From Monoplex corrugatus (lineage: Eukaryota > Mollusca > Gastropoda > Littorinimorpha > Ranellidae), in NCBI GenBank assembly GCA_030674185.1, contig JAPXFY010000026.1, positions 43,183,132-43,247,131 of the forward strand: 64,000 nucleotides of DNA, given 5' to 3'. Positions 53,147-64,000 of this stretch are shown one piece after another. The notes beneath the pieces were generated by a model. It was given only the letters and a program-made list of their open reading frames with translations. It was not told the DNA's origin and did not search any database. A program made the position numbers and the translations under genes. The number at the start of each line of letters is the position of its first letter. The first letter of the stretch is position 1.

Positions 53147-53301
53147 CACACACACAAACTCTCTCTTTTTGTCTCTCTCTCATGCTCTTTCGCTCTTTGC
53201 CTCTCTCTTACAACACACACACACACACAACACAACACAACACAACACAACACACACAACACACACAACACAACACAACACAACACAACACAACACAACA
53301 C

Positions 53302-53379
<78 letters not shown>

Positions 53380-53507
53380 CACACACAACACAACACACAC
53401 AGTCACACACACACACACAACACACACACACACACACACACACACAATTCAAACGATGTCTCGCCTCCACTGTCTCATTCACACACACAAACACACACAT
53501 GAACACA

Positions 53508-53594
<87 letters not shown>

Positions 53595-53651
53595 TTCAAA
53601 TGATGTCTCGCCTCCACTGTCTCATTCACCACACAACACAAACACGCACAA

Positions 53652-53689
<38 letters not shown>

Positions 53690-53765
53690 AACACACACAC
53701 AAGAAACCCCCCACACCACACACACACACACACACATACTACGCGCACACTCACAGTCACACACT
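52917..53765. repeat. Very long (CT)n then (CA)n / (CACAA)n array
   Basis: 52917-53080 is CT-rich. From 53082 to 53765 the sequence is almost wholly CA with CACAA pentamers. Two copies of a unique spacer (gatgtctcgcctccactgtc) occur at 53455 and 53602. The spacer doublet shows that about 147 bp was duplicated as a block. Confidence 0.97.
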
Positions 53766-54429
53766 GTCTGTCAGTCTCTCAGTGTCTTTTTCTCTTTTCC
53801 TCTTTTCCTCATTTTCCCTCACCCATCACTCTCATGCACTCAGTCTTGAATCTCTTTCAAGGTCTGTCATTTTTTGCCACTGTATCTAACTGAGTAACTT
53901 ACAGAATTGCCTCAATTTGAAAATATGTCAGGAAACAGGAAACTGAATTTAGCACAACTTTTCTTGTTGTTGTGGCATTAAATTACATATATACTTATGT
54001 CACATCTCAGTTTCTTTTTAAGAAGTTTTTGAAAGTCTTTGAATTTGTTACCAAAAAATATATGAACCTTAAACAGTTATTTTACCAATCTGATTGCACA
54101 GGACTGCATGAGTGTTTGAATCTTGCTTACAATGCATGTGGCTTCCAGTCCATCCAGCTGTAAATGAATACCTGAAGCTGTGCAGGGTTAGGGAAGGTGA
54201 AACAGCAAGGAAGAATTGATGGGTGCTTCCATTAAAACAATTAATGCTCAGGCTGGCCCAAAACAAGTTGACTTCTCTACCACCCCACTCACCTACAATT
54301 TCAGGGTTGTTGGATAACCTTATCTTTCATAGTAAAACACAGTACTTTAAAGGGAACAGTTGACACTGATGCAGAAGAGGAATAGGTAGAACTGACCAGT
54401 AATATTTTTAATGAATTGCTCAGTAATGA

Positions 54430-54675
<246 letters not shown>

Positions 54676-54677
<2 letters not shown>

Positions 54678-57580
54678 TTACCCTTCTGCTCCTGGTACAT
54701 GAAAATGTATTATTACAATAGTACGGTAGTATGACCTACCATTTCCACAGCCATAATGTAATTTAAGGTGATATGATTATATTGTTAAAAACGTTTGAGA
54801 ATATCAGTTTGCAAATTCCAATATCAAGTAAACATAAACTTAGGATCTGTGTACATAGGCCTACATGTGCTTTAGTTTTAAATGTGATGAACTGAAGTAC
54901 ACTGTACAACTTTTTTTTTTACATGAACAAAATGTATGATTAATTATGAATGTTACCAGTAGGGATTAAAGTACCAGATCATTTCCTATACATAAATATA
55001 TCAATTACATTAACTGCTAATAACATAAATAACAATACATATTGTAGATGTGATATTACACTAAAAGTAAAACAATCAGAACAGTGATTATGTAACTGCT
55101 TGGGATTAGTGCATTAATTTTGGCTGTGCTGCCTTTTGGGTTATTGTGTGTCATACCATTATATCTTGCCACTGCATTTGTATCATGTGTGTTGTGTGTG
55201 TATAGACTATAGTGTATATGTTATGTACAAGTTTATAAATGTATGCATTATTATTTTTATCGTTGTATTATCATTTGCAATGCTGAGTGTATTGTCATGC
55301 ATATTGTGTGTAACGTATGCGGTGTGTCATGTGTATTGTGTGTATGTGTGTGTGCCACTCTCTGTGTGTATGCATTTTGGCCAGTAAGTGAGAACCTTCA
55401 TCTCTGTGATCCCATTTCATGGATCATTGATTCTTAGTATACACAGTACGTGTTCGTATAGGGACTGTGGTTGACTGGCTGTTTGAACCAAGCCAAGGCC
55501 TTTTCACTGAACTTCAGGGTACACCTTTTGTAAAATGAGTACAAGTGAATTGTACTGGAAGAAAAACCTCATGAATAATAAATAAAGTATTTGAACAACC
55601 GTTTGTCCAGTGATTCCAGCAGGGGATAGTTTCATGACATATCATGCAGACATGTGGAAAATCACTAGTGTTAGAGTTATTCTGCTTCACTGCACACCCT
55701 GTTTTGTCTTTTAAGAGTAGTATTTTCAGCCATACTTTGCTATTATGTACTGATTGCATTGCACTGAACAGCTGTGGTCAGTGGCTTATGAGTTGGAAGG
55801 CAGTTGCCCGGAGTGTACTAGTTTACATGTGACGATGAGATGGGGAAATACCAGGTATGTGACTGAGTTTGTCATGAATTGTTTTGTTTACATATATAAT
55901 CAATAAGCAGTGATGTCATCAGGCCAGGTGAGTGCTCTGACATCTACACTGAAAAAAAAACAGAACAAAGGTAGGATAGAGGAGTGCCTAAATAATATTT
56001 CTAGCGTAGGTGGGCCAAGAGATGAATTGATCTAACAGTATGGAAGTTATTGTATATATCAGAGTAGTACTGGGTAATATTACTCAGAACTCAGAAATGT
56101 TTATTGTACATCGGCCTGAGGCCACAATACATGCATGGGGAAGGGGTCAGGGGAGGGGTTCAGGATTTCTGATGCTTTCAATCAAATTCTACTATCAGGC
56201 TGCAGTTAACTGTATCACACTGTCCCTTTCTATTGTTAGTAATATTACTAATAAATAGTATCTTGTAGAACTATAAGTAATTAGTCATACAAATTACAGT
56301 TTACCAGGTCACAAGTAGTATAATGTAGAACCAGAAGTAAATTGGTTGTGCTATATTAGTTACTATTAGTATTACTGTTACTGTTGTTAGTGTTACTGTT
56401 GCAATAGTACGTATCCATATATATATATATATATCTACTACTTGTTGAGTAAAAAAACTAGTGTTTATTTCCCTGTAGATGATTTTCCACCTTTTGTTTT
56501 TGTTTTTCCTGTTGGTGTTGTGTATAGATTTCTTCTCTGTTTTTTTTTGTTTTTTTTTTTTTTTCTTTTTCTGTTTTTCCTTCTTCCTTAACCATTTATT
56601 TTATTTGTTTACCTTTTTATCCTTACACATTGTTAAACTTACAGGGCTTCTTCATTCAAGTTACTAAATTCTCTTTTTTTTTCAGTATCACATTATCAGA
56701 CTAACAAGTAATATGCACAAAACCTAGTCTGTAGAGATACACAGTAAGTCTGTGGTCTCTTTTGCTCCATTGATCCCTTTCTTTTTCTCAGTGTGCTGTA
56801 CATAGAGTTTAATCTCTAAAGCTCTGAATCAGAGGTGCTTGATTCTAAATCACTCACCAATTCTTTGTCTTTCTCAGTTTCTCTTCGATCTTTGTCCCTC
56901 TCTCTGAGTCTCTGTGTTTTATTATCCCAACCTCTGTTTGTCTGTCTGTCTCTCTGCAACTGTCTTTATTTGCCTTCTCTCTCTGAAAGAAAAGCTATTT
57001 TACTAGTAACTTACATGAAACAATATGTAGTGTCTGTTCCATGATGCTGTCTGTCTTGCTCTCCATCTCTTTCTCGCATATTTTATATCATCCTCCAGGT
57101 TCACTTCACAGGTTTACTTCAGTTTCAGTGCTCAAGTTGGTGTGATAACACTCAGACTCAAGAGAATTCCATGTACTTAATAATGATAATTACAGTATTT
57201 ATAAAAAAAAATATGATGCCAAATCTTGACAATTCTAATCAAAGTGCACTTACACACCAGAAATACACATGCAATCGACAAAGACTACCTTATAAATAAA
57301 TAATATTTGATATGAAAAAAAGTGTAAAACCTGAGGGAAAGAAGTAGTTGTAGACTTCATTGTTGGGAGAAGAGATAGGTGGAGATAGGTTTTTGAATTG
57401 GATTTAAAAGGAGAAAGGATAGGTGCGAGGCTAATCCAGGCTGACAGACCTTATACCTCAGCTGCCTTGTGATGGGCAAACTGTGCACAAATTCTACACT
57501 TCAGCAAGGTCTTGAGGTTCTATAGATTATATAACTTATAGAACACATAAAAAAGTGTGTATATACACATGTATATATAT
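54676..57580 (+). other. Intergenic, no gene
   Basis: AT-rich. There are short AT runs (56420), poly-T (56540-56560), a CT-rich stretch (56870-57000), a SINE fragment at about 57116-57180 (cagtttcagtgctcaagttg) and a 'tatagcgc'-type repeat relative at 57177-57240. Confidence 0.5.
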
Positions 57581-57581
57581 G

Positions 57582-57582
<1 letters not shown>

Positions 57583-57655
<73 letters not shown>

Positions 57656-57686
57656 GTGTGTTGTGTGTGTGTGTGTGTGTGTGTAT
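57583..57686. repeat. (AT)n-(TG)n compound microsatellite
   Basis: About 35 AT units followed by about 16 TG units. Confidence 0.95.
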
Positions 57687-57689
57687 AAT

Positions 57690-59050
57690 GTTGTCTGTCC
57701 TTGCAATAAGTTGCTCCATTGTATCATTTAAATAAATTTAAGAATTATCCACTCTCTTTTTCTTCCCCCACTCACTCTTGTAACTCATTCATATATATAG
57801 TCATAATAAACTGCCACATCATCCCCACTGTCAGTGGAGTCATTCAGTCCTCTGGCTCTTCTAAACTCACCCCCGCTTCCTCTTCCTCTTTAGACTTGAA
57901 GTTGAAAGAAGGTTCTGTTTCCACCTGTTTTATGATGTTTTTTCTCTGTTAAGCAAAACTGAAGAGTTAGTTTCCTTGATCAGAGAATATATATATTATG
58001 CATACATGTGTAGAAATTCATGTATGCTCGCCTTGATGTATGAGAGTCTTCAAGGGGCCTAAATTAATGGCGCGATGGATGATCGTTGAGTGAATGCCAC
58101 TGACAGGAAAAGCAAGAATGCATCTCCTTCTATCTCTTTTGATGGCAAGTAAGGTTGTATCAACTTTACTTACCTGTGGGTGTCAAATGTACATGATATG
58201 TGACCTCATTTACCTGACAGTTTGACTGATTTTCCCCTGGGCAGATGCTGTGAGTCACATACATATATGTCAATGCCCTGGACTGGCTGTCTTGTGTGTG
58301 TAAACTTCCTGATGTCATCATTTGTCCTTTTGTTGTTTTACTATTGCTGTAACTGTGTTTTGTGGATATATATCTGAACAACCTGTTGATAAGTTTGTGT
58401 TAAGATTATGATATTGTTTAAGTATTTTTAGTGGTCATGTTGAGGCATTGAAAGTGGATTAGTGGATACAGATCTCTATTTAGATACAAGTATCAAGGTT
58501 TCTTTTTTGAATAGACCTAAACCTTGTTTTGTGAAACAAATTAATGAAAATTAAATTGTAGATGTATGACACAAACAGACAGACATACATCATGTACACA
58601 CGTGTGTGTGCACATACATACATGTATGCATATATACACACACAAACACGTATGCATACATGTACATATAATACACGCTTCTGTCTCATTTATTGTTGTC
58701 CCCTTTCCCCATACAACCTGGTAACTAGTGTGGGAAAAAGGTGACTAGACATGCTTCAGCAGTCTCAAACTGTAGCTTACCAACTTAGCAATAGTCACAC
58801 CAAATTCCGTTGAGTAGTAAACCAGCAATTAAACCTTGTCTCCCACGATGGTGGAGTTAAAAAACTGGCCTTCCGAGGTGTTGCTGGCTATTTTTTTTCT
58901 CTTCGTGGTGCGTGAGATGACTGCTTTTACATGGGACCAAAGGTATTGTTCGACTTATGAATTTAAGCTGGATAGAGTGGGTGGGTACGATAGGACTAGG
59001 ATTATGAAGAGAGGACTAAGGGGAAAAAGAGAGAGAAAGATTTTCTTTCA
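57690..59050 (+). other. Intergenic, no gene
   Basis: Apparently single-copy. A short frame from 58848 starts with a hydrophobic stretch ([11 protein letters not shown]) but soon runs into a (TG)n tract. I do not call it. Confidence 0.45.
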
Positions 59051-59054
59051 TATG

Positions 59055-59111
<57 letters not shown>

Positions 59112-59164
59112 ATCTGTATATGTGTGTGTGTGTGTTTGTGTGTGCGTGCACCAGTATGTGTGTC

Positions 59165-59202
<38 letters not shown>
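59055..59202. repeat. (TG)n array
   Basis: About 150 bp of TG with a few interruptions. Confidence 0.95.
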
Positions 59203-59203
<1 letters not shown>

Positions 59204-59501
59204 AAATGATTGTGCATGGTTGTCTACTGTCTACCCATTTTTTTAACAATTGTTATATTATATATCAATTGTTTTGTGTCAGTCAGTCTGCCTGTCTGCT
59301 TGTTTTTGTCATTGCCTGTCTCTGTTTTGTTTTTTTTTGTTTTTTTGTCTCAGTGTAGTTTGTAAGATCTGTCTTTATCTTTTTATCACTGCCAGTCTGT
59401 CTGTGTGCCTGTTTTTGCCCCAGTCTATAGAACTACCACTACCTGACTTTGGCTGGGTTTGTCTGTCTTTCCTGTTCAGTTTCTCAAAACTTTTTCCTGA
59501 G

Positions 59502-60036
59502 CCCGTTGGTTGCCGGGGGCTCTTTCGGTATAAATAGTATCCCCACCTTCTGGAAATTCTGTGCTAGAAATTTCCTCTTTTCTGTTACACTCTTTGTTTC
59601 TGCCTTGTTGCCTTGCTTTCTGTCATTTCTACTTATTTTCTGCCTTAATGGTCCATTCACATGTATTTTTCGATAAATCTTACGTAATTTTTCTTCGGAT
59701 TGATAATTGGGTTCATGTATTAAGTGTATTTTTGGCGCTAAGGAAGTGAGATATGCGGAAGTAATTTTAGGTAATTTATGCCTGTTTTTATACATGTTTT
59801 GGTGTCCTTATGTATGCTTATATTTGTATTCAGGTGTGTTTTTTAAATCTCCCCTGTGCGATAAATCGGAAGGAATGGTCCTGCACAGGGGCATGTCCTT
59901 GATTATGTGCGCGAATGCATTGATATGCTACTTAATTTTCTTTTCTTTTTTTTTTCCTGTTGAAGTTTTGTGTTTTGAAGCGGTTATAGCCCTGATGTGG
60001 CTCTGCGCAGTCGGCTGGGCTTTAAACAACAATAAA
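59502..60036 (+). mobile_element. ~540-bp retroposon, copy 6
   Basis: Starts gttggttgccgggggctctt, ends gatgtggctctgcgcagtcg, then gctttaaacaacaataaaaa. Complete and little diverged from the 4194 copy. Confidence 0.86.
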
Positions 60037-60453
60037 AAGCCATGGAAGAGCGCACTCTTTGAAGTTAATCATAATTGATTGGACATCGTTCAGCTGACCC
60101 AATGTATCCGTTTTCAAGGCTCTGTATGAAATAGAATAGTGAATAAAGTTCGAGATTTATAGGTCTTGGTGAAAAGTTGAGAGAGATCTCAGTTGATCAT
60201 CCCATTTCTTTTTTGTAGAAATGATGGCTGGTCACCACCATCCAGTAACATTTCTAGAGACACCAATGCCTCTTGTGGTTACAGATTGTCATGTTGGTTA
60301 ACTTTTTATCCCTGGCTTCAAGTTTGATTTTGCCTGATTCAGGCTGCCTCCGCTCCCTCCCTCCCCTACCTCCCCTTGACATGGTGGTGATTGTGATTTT
60401 TTGTTTATGTATATGTAATGTAAGGCAGGCATTGTCTGACATCCAGAGGCTCT

Positions 60454-60475
60454 GAGTGTGTGTGTGTGTGTGTGT

Positions 60476-60525
<50 letters not shown>

Positions 60526-60613
60526 TGTGTAGTGTGTGTGTTGTGTGCATAATTTCTGTATATCGTATATTTGTGTGCACATGCATAGTGATCGTGTGGT
60601 GTGTGTTGTGTGA

Positions 60614-60687
<74 letters not shown>

Positions 60688-60704
60688 GGTTGTGTGTGTG
60701 AGAG
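60454..60704. repeat. (TG)n arrays
   Basis: Two TG tracts, 60454-60545 and 60598-60704, separated by about 50 bp. Confidence 0.95.
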
Positions 60705-60711
60705 AGAGAGA

Positions 60712-60970
60712 GTGGTGGAGGTTTTTCAGATTGTCTCTACTCAGGGAGAGCTCTTTGTACTTGTAGCTTTTACACATAATAAAAAAAAAAGTATACGCAT
60801 GTACACATTCACACACATTCGTAGATACTCCCACACACGCACTCACCCTACATACACCAACATCCTCAGATGTGCGCATGCACATAAATATGCACACATG
60901 TACACACACTCGCACACAGCACACACACGTCACACACACACACACACATCACACACACACATGCGCACAC
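60712..60970 (+). repeat. Duplicated segment, copy A
   Basis: ggtggaggtttttcag, gagctctttgtacttgtagc, gtacacattcacacacattc and ccaacatcctcagatgtgcg occur here and in the same order at 62171-62365. The copies differ by small changes. CA-rich sequence follows both. Confidence 0.9.
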
Positions 60971-61170
60971 GATTCACAGACATACATGTATACATGAAAA
61001 AGAGAGCAGGAGTTTCAAAATTCTCTAATGATGTCTGTGTCTGTCTCACATCCTTCCGTCTTTTTGTACATTTTTGTCTCCAGCTTAGCAGATCCCACAT
61101 TTGGAGTCTGTCTCCTTCACATGAGAAGTAAGAAAAGGAAATCAGAAAACATCATGTTCCATTTGACACA

Positions 61171-61312
61171 GAATAATACTCCCAGCAAGCCTTATCTTGA
61201 TAGTCCTAGCCATTATCTTTTTCATGAATGATAATTCGAGCAAGCCCCATCCTGATACAGTGATAGTTCCTGCCATTACCTTTTTTCAGGAATAATTCAA
61301 CAGACCCCATCC
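61171..61312 (+). repeat. Degenerate ~65-bp tandem repeat
   Basis: Two and a half copies of agcaagccccatcctgat, agtcctagccattatctttt and tcatgaatgataattc. Confidence 0.65.
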
Positions 61313-61577
61313 AGCAGAGTTAGACAGAAAATAGAACAGGGAAGGTTCACATTGATTGCCTTGGACACTGACAGTAGTATGGATCCAGAAAGGTGTCCAC
61401 AAAATGTGAGTGTTGACTGCCTATTGTTGGCAATTTCTCGCCCTGTATGTGGGAATTTAATGGCTTGTCACGATTTAGGTGTGGTATGCTTGTTCACTAG
61501 TATCATGCATTGGTTTGGATTCACTACCCATTCGACATCCTGTTTTATTTCATAAGGAAGTTGTTTAGCCTGTGGTT

Positions 61578-61695
61578 TGGTGTGTGTATGTGTGTGTGTG
61601 TGTGTGTGTGTTGTGTGTGTGTGTATGTGTGTGTTTCACTATTTGTGTGTGTGTGTGTGTGGGAGGTGGGCTGAGGTGGGTGTGTGGGCCTGTGT
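61578..61695. repeat. (TG)n array
   Basis: About 115 bp of interrupted TG. Confidence 0.9.
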
Positions 61696-62170
61696 GTGTT
61701 TGTTTTTGTCTGCCTGTCTATGAAACATGGTTTCCACCTGCCGGCTTTGAATTATCAATCCATGTATGTGTAAACGTCCCCTTTAGCAATGGTTGACTCA
61801 AGTGACCCATGTGGAAAACCAATTATTTTGTGTCCCACTTGAGGCAGTCTGTCACTCACATATCTGTATGGATAGATAAATTATCTGGGTTAATAATAGT
61901 GAGGAAAGGAATGTAAACTACCTTTCCACACCCCCCTCCTGGCTTTTCCCATTCTAATCCACTATGATTTTTTTCAGTGGCTTGCCTGTCATGCATTGAC
62001 ACAATCCTCGTTAATGTTGTTGAAGGTAGTAAGTAGATATGAAATAAGTATAACTGAACAGTATTGGAAGGCAGGAAGTCTGAGTCAAGGACCAAATCAC
62101 AACAATGATAATAAAAACAAGCGCTGAATCAAGATGGAAGACTGTCAATACTGTTGGGGGGGGGGGGGGG

Positions 62171-62365
62171 GAGGTGGAGGTTTTTCAGAATGTCTGTACT
62201 CAGGTAGAGCTCTTTGTACTTGTAGTAGCTTTCACACATAACAAAAATAAAAAAGTATACACATGTACACATTCACACACATTCGTAGATATGCCGACAC
62301 ACGCACTCACCCCTACATACACCAACATCCTCAGATGTGCGCATGCATATAAACATGCACACATG
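62171..62365 (+). repeat. Duplicated segment, copy B
   Basis: Counterpart of 60712-60970. It is preceded by a G run (62156-62170). Confidence 0.9.
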
Positions 62366-62477
62366 CACGCACACACTTACACATACACTTACACACGCAT
62401 GCACGCACGCACGCGCGCGCGCACGCGCACCACACAGTCACACGCACACAGTCTCTGTCTGTCTGTCTCTTTTTCAC

Positions 62478-62484
62478 ACACACT

Positions 62485-62583
<99 letters not shown>

Positions 62584-62620
62584 CACACACACACACACAC
62601 ACACACATATCCATACACAC
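62478..62620. repeat. (CA)n array
   Basis: About 140 bp of nearly pure CA. Confidence 0.96.
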
Positions 62621-62649
62621 ACATACAGAATCTTCAAATATTAATGCCT

Positions 62650-62760
62650 GATGTTGACCTGAATGAATCTTACTATTTATAAATGAAATTGAAATACAAC
62701 TTATTGATGTTGACCTGAATAAATCTTACTATTTATAAATGAAATTGAAATACAACTTAC
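62650..62760 (+). repeat. Two-copy direct repeat, 56 bp
   Basis: gatgttgacctgaatgaatc, ttactatttataaatgaaat and tgaaatacaactta, present twice with one change. Confidence 0.92.
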
Positions 62761-62884
62761 GTCAAAGTCAAATCTAATTGCATGGCTCTGGTATCTTCCT
62801 TTGAAGCTCCTCAGATGTCTTTCAGTCTTGCATTTTTGTTTGCTGTCTGTGAAGCCTCTAAGACCATCAGGATGAACAGACATT

Positions 62885-63190
62885 AGATTTGGAGAACTTT
62901 AGTTTGTGTGGACGATGGATTACTTTGTGATGTGTTATCAAGTAAGTTGAATGCCTGGGCAACCATTGTAATTATTCTGGAGATTTCTCTCTCAAAGTCA
63001 GTGTCTGCAGAGATGATCATTTGTAGATATTTGGTGTTCTCTGCTTCTTCTAGTTCTAGTTCCTCTCCTCTGACTGTGGTTCCTTTTGTACTCTCGTGGT
63101 TTTCAGTTTCTGGTCTACTAATCCTTGCTTTGGTACTTGCATTGTCTTCTTTTTCCTTCTGTGAATGAAAATTCTCAGCACACAACAAAC
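62885..63190 (-). mobile_element. LINE reverse-transcriptase internal fragment
   Basis: The minus strand reads TTVRGEELELEEAENTKYLQ then MIISADTDFEREISRIITMV and AQAFNLLDN. This matches the pattern GExLExVxxFKYLGxxISxDGxxxxEIxxRIxxAxxAFxxL, the segment after the catalytic motifs of many LINE reverse transcriptases. Truncated at both ends. Confidence 0.75.
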
Positions 63191-63355
63191 ACTCAGCTGC
63201 ATAATTTGGACATTCGATGTTAAATCTTCTTCAGGAAGCTCATTTGAGAATGTATGAGTAGGCCGTGATCGTCTGTAGGATCACTATCTTCAGTTTGCTT
63301 GAAAGTCCCCAGATCAATAATAATAATGATAATAATATAATGATATTACTAAAAA

Positions 63356-63480
63356 GTACTACTACTACTACTACTACTACTAAAAATAATGATGATGATG
63401 ATGATGATGATTAGGATAATGATAAGAACAACACCAGTAACAACAATTACAACAACAACAACAACAACAACAGCAGCAAT
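63356..63480. repeat. Triplet repeats (ACT)n, (ATG)n, (CAA)n
   Basis: Three short triplet runs in succession, followed by a poly-A run at about 63507-63529. Confidence 0.9.
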
Positions 63481-63571
63481 TACCTTAAGTATTTGGAACC
63501 ACAGTAAAAAAAAAAAAAAAAAAAAAAAAGAGCCAAATAATATACATGCAAGTATTCACAGTATGCGTGCG

Positions 63572-63650
<79 letters not shown>

Positions 63651-63733
63651 ACTCACATTCACACACACATACACAAACACATACACACACACAGACACCC
63701 ACACACACACACACACACACCCCACACACACAC
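63572..63733. repeat. (CA)n array
   Basis: About 160 bp with ATAC and CACACT interruptions. Confidence 0.95.
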
Positions 63734-63892
63734 TTGCGAGATATTGAAAAGACAAAATAAACGCACACAAAAAAGAAAAGAAAAAAAAAAAGACAGCCAG
63801 GAAACACTCATCCTGTTAGGCTTGTGACCCTTGACCCAAGTTGTCATCCTCTTTCTATCTCTCTGTCATCTGTCTGTGAACTGTCTGTCTGT

Positions 63893-63957
63893 CTGTCTCA
63901 CTCTCTCTCTTTCTCTTTATATATATATATCTCTCTCTGTCACACACACGCACGCAC

Positions 63958-63994
<37 letters not shown>

Positions 63995-64000
63995 CACACA
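63893..64000. repeat. (CT)n / (AT)n / (ACGC)n at the window edge
   Basis: CT, then AT, then an ACGC tetramer run continuing to the last base. Confidence 0.92.

Noticed and set aside
58848..59050. First exon with a signal peptide ([20 protein letters not shown])
   Set aside because: No conserved continuation, only a weak possible donor, and the frame runs into a TG array. A chance hydrophobic stretch is more likely.

Overview
The window is nuclear DNA from an animal. It carries the 3' part of one intron-rich gene, followed by a long, repeat-dominated stretch with no other gene I can support. Very dense (TG/CA)n microsatellites, tRNA-derived SINEs, LINE fragments with ATG-type tails, and a USP20/33 protein that resembles but clearly differs from the vertebrate ones suggest a lophotrochozoan, probably a gastropod mollusc. 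That organism call is inference.

Gene (127-29069, + strand): sixteen coding exons of the single invertebrate ortholog of the vertebrate deubiquitinases USP20 and USP33. The 5' end (start codon, zf-UBP finger, catalytic Cys box) lies upstream of the window. What is present, about 948 residues, is the rest of the USP catalytic domain (QQD box, a long acidic/Ser/Gln-rich insert, two CxxC pairs, KRF box, His box), two DUSP domains and a low-complexity C-terminal tail. All 15 introns are GT-AG and all exon phases join correctly. There are three single-base frame faults: one in exon 5, and a compensating pair in exon 9 that scrambles the WYEFDD motif. They look like assembly indels, but could be real.

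Introns: they hold several mobile-element families. These are LINE reverse-transcriptase fragments; a roughly 540-bp retroposon with a 12-bp target duplication and a visible empty site; tRNA-like SINEs; a 397-bp TA-flanked mariner-type remnant; a 673-bp TTAA-flanked element inserted in a LINE; and a roughly 193-bp TTAA-bounded double hairpin, in which one hairpin sits in the central TTAA of another. Introns 4, 6 and 7 also hold minisatellites of about 78, 54 and 77 bp.

Downstream (about 30-64 kb): 3'UTR with a tandem repeat, then intergenic DNA. It contains more TTAA double hairpins (about 18 copies and fragments in the window), a 2.4-kb minisatellite of 35-bp units with higher-order structure, a TA-flanked pogo-like remnant at 46.0-46.5 kb, a duplicated segment at 48.6-49.7 kb, and CA/TG arrays up to about 690 bp. 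No rRNA gene, functional tRNA gene or CRISPR array was seen.

The best candidate for something undescribed is the nested TTAA hairpin family. Its internal structure is unusual and can be checked copy by copy inside this window.
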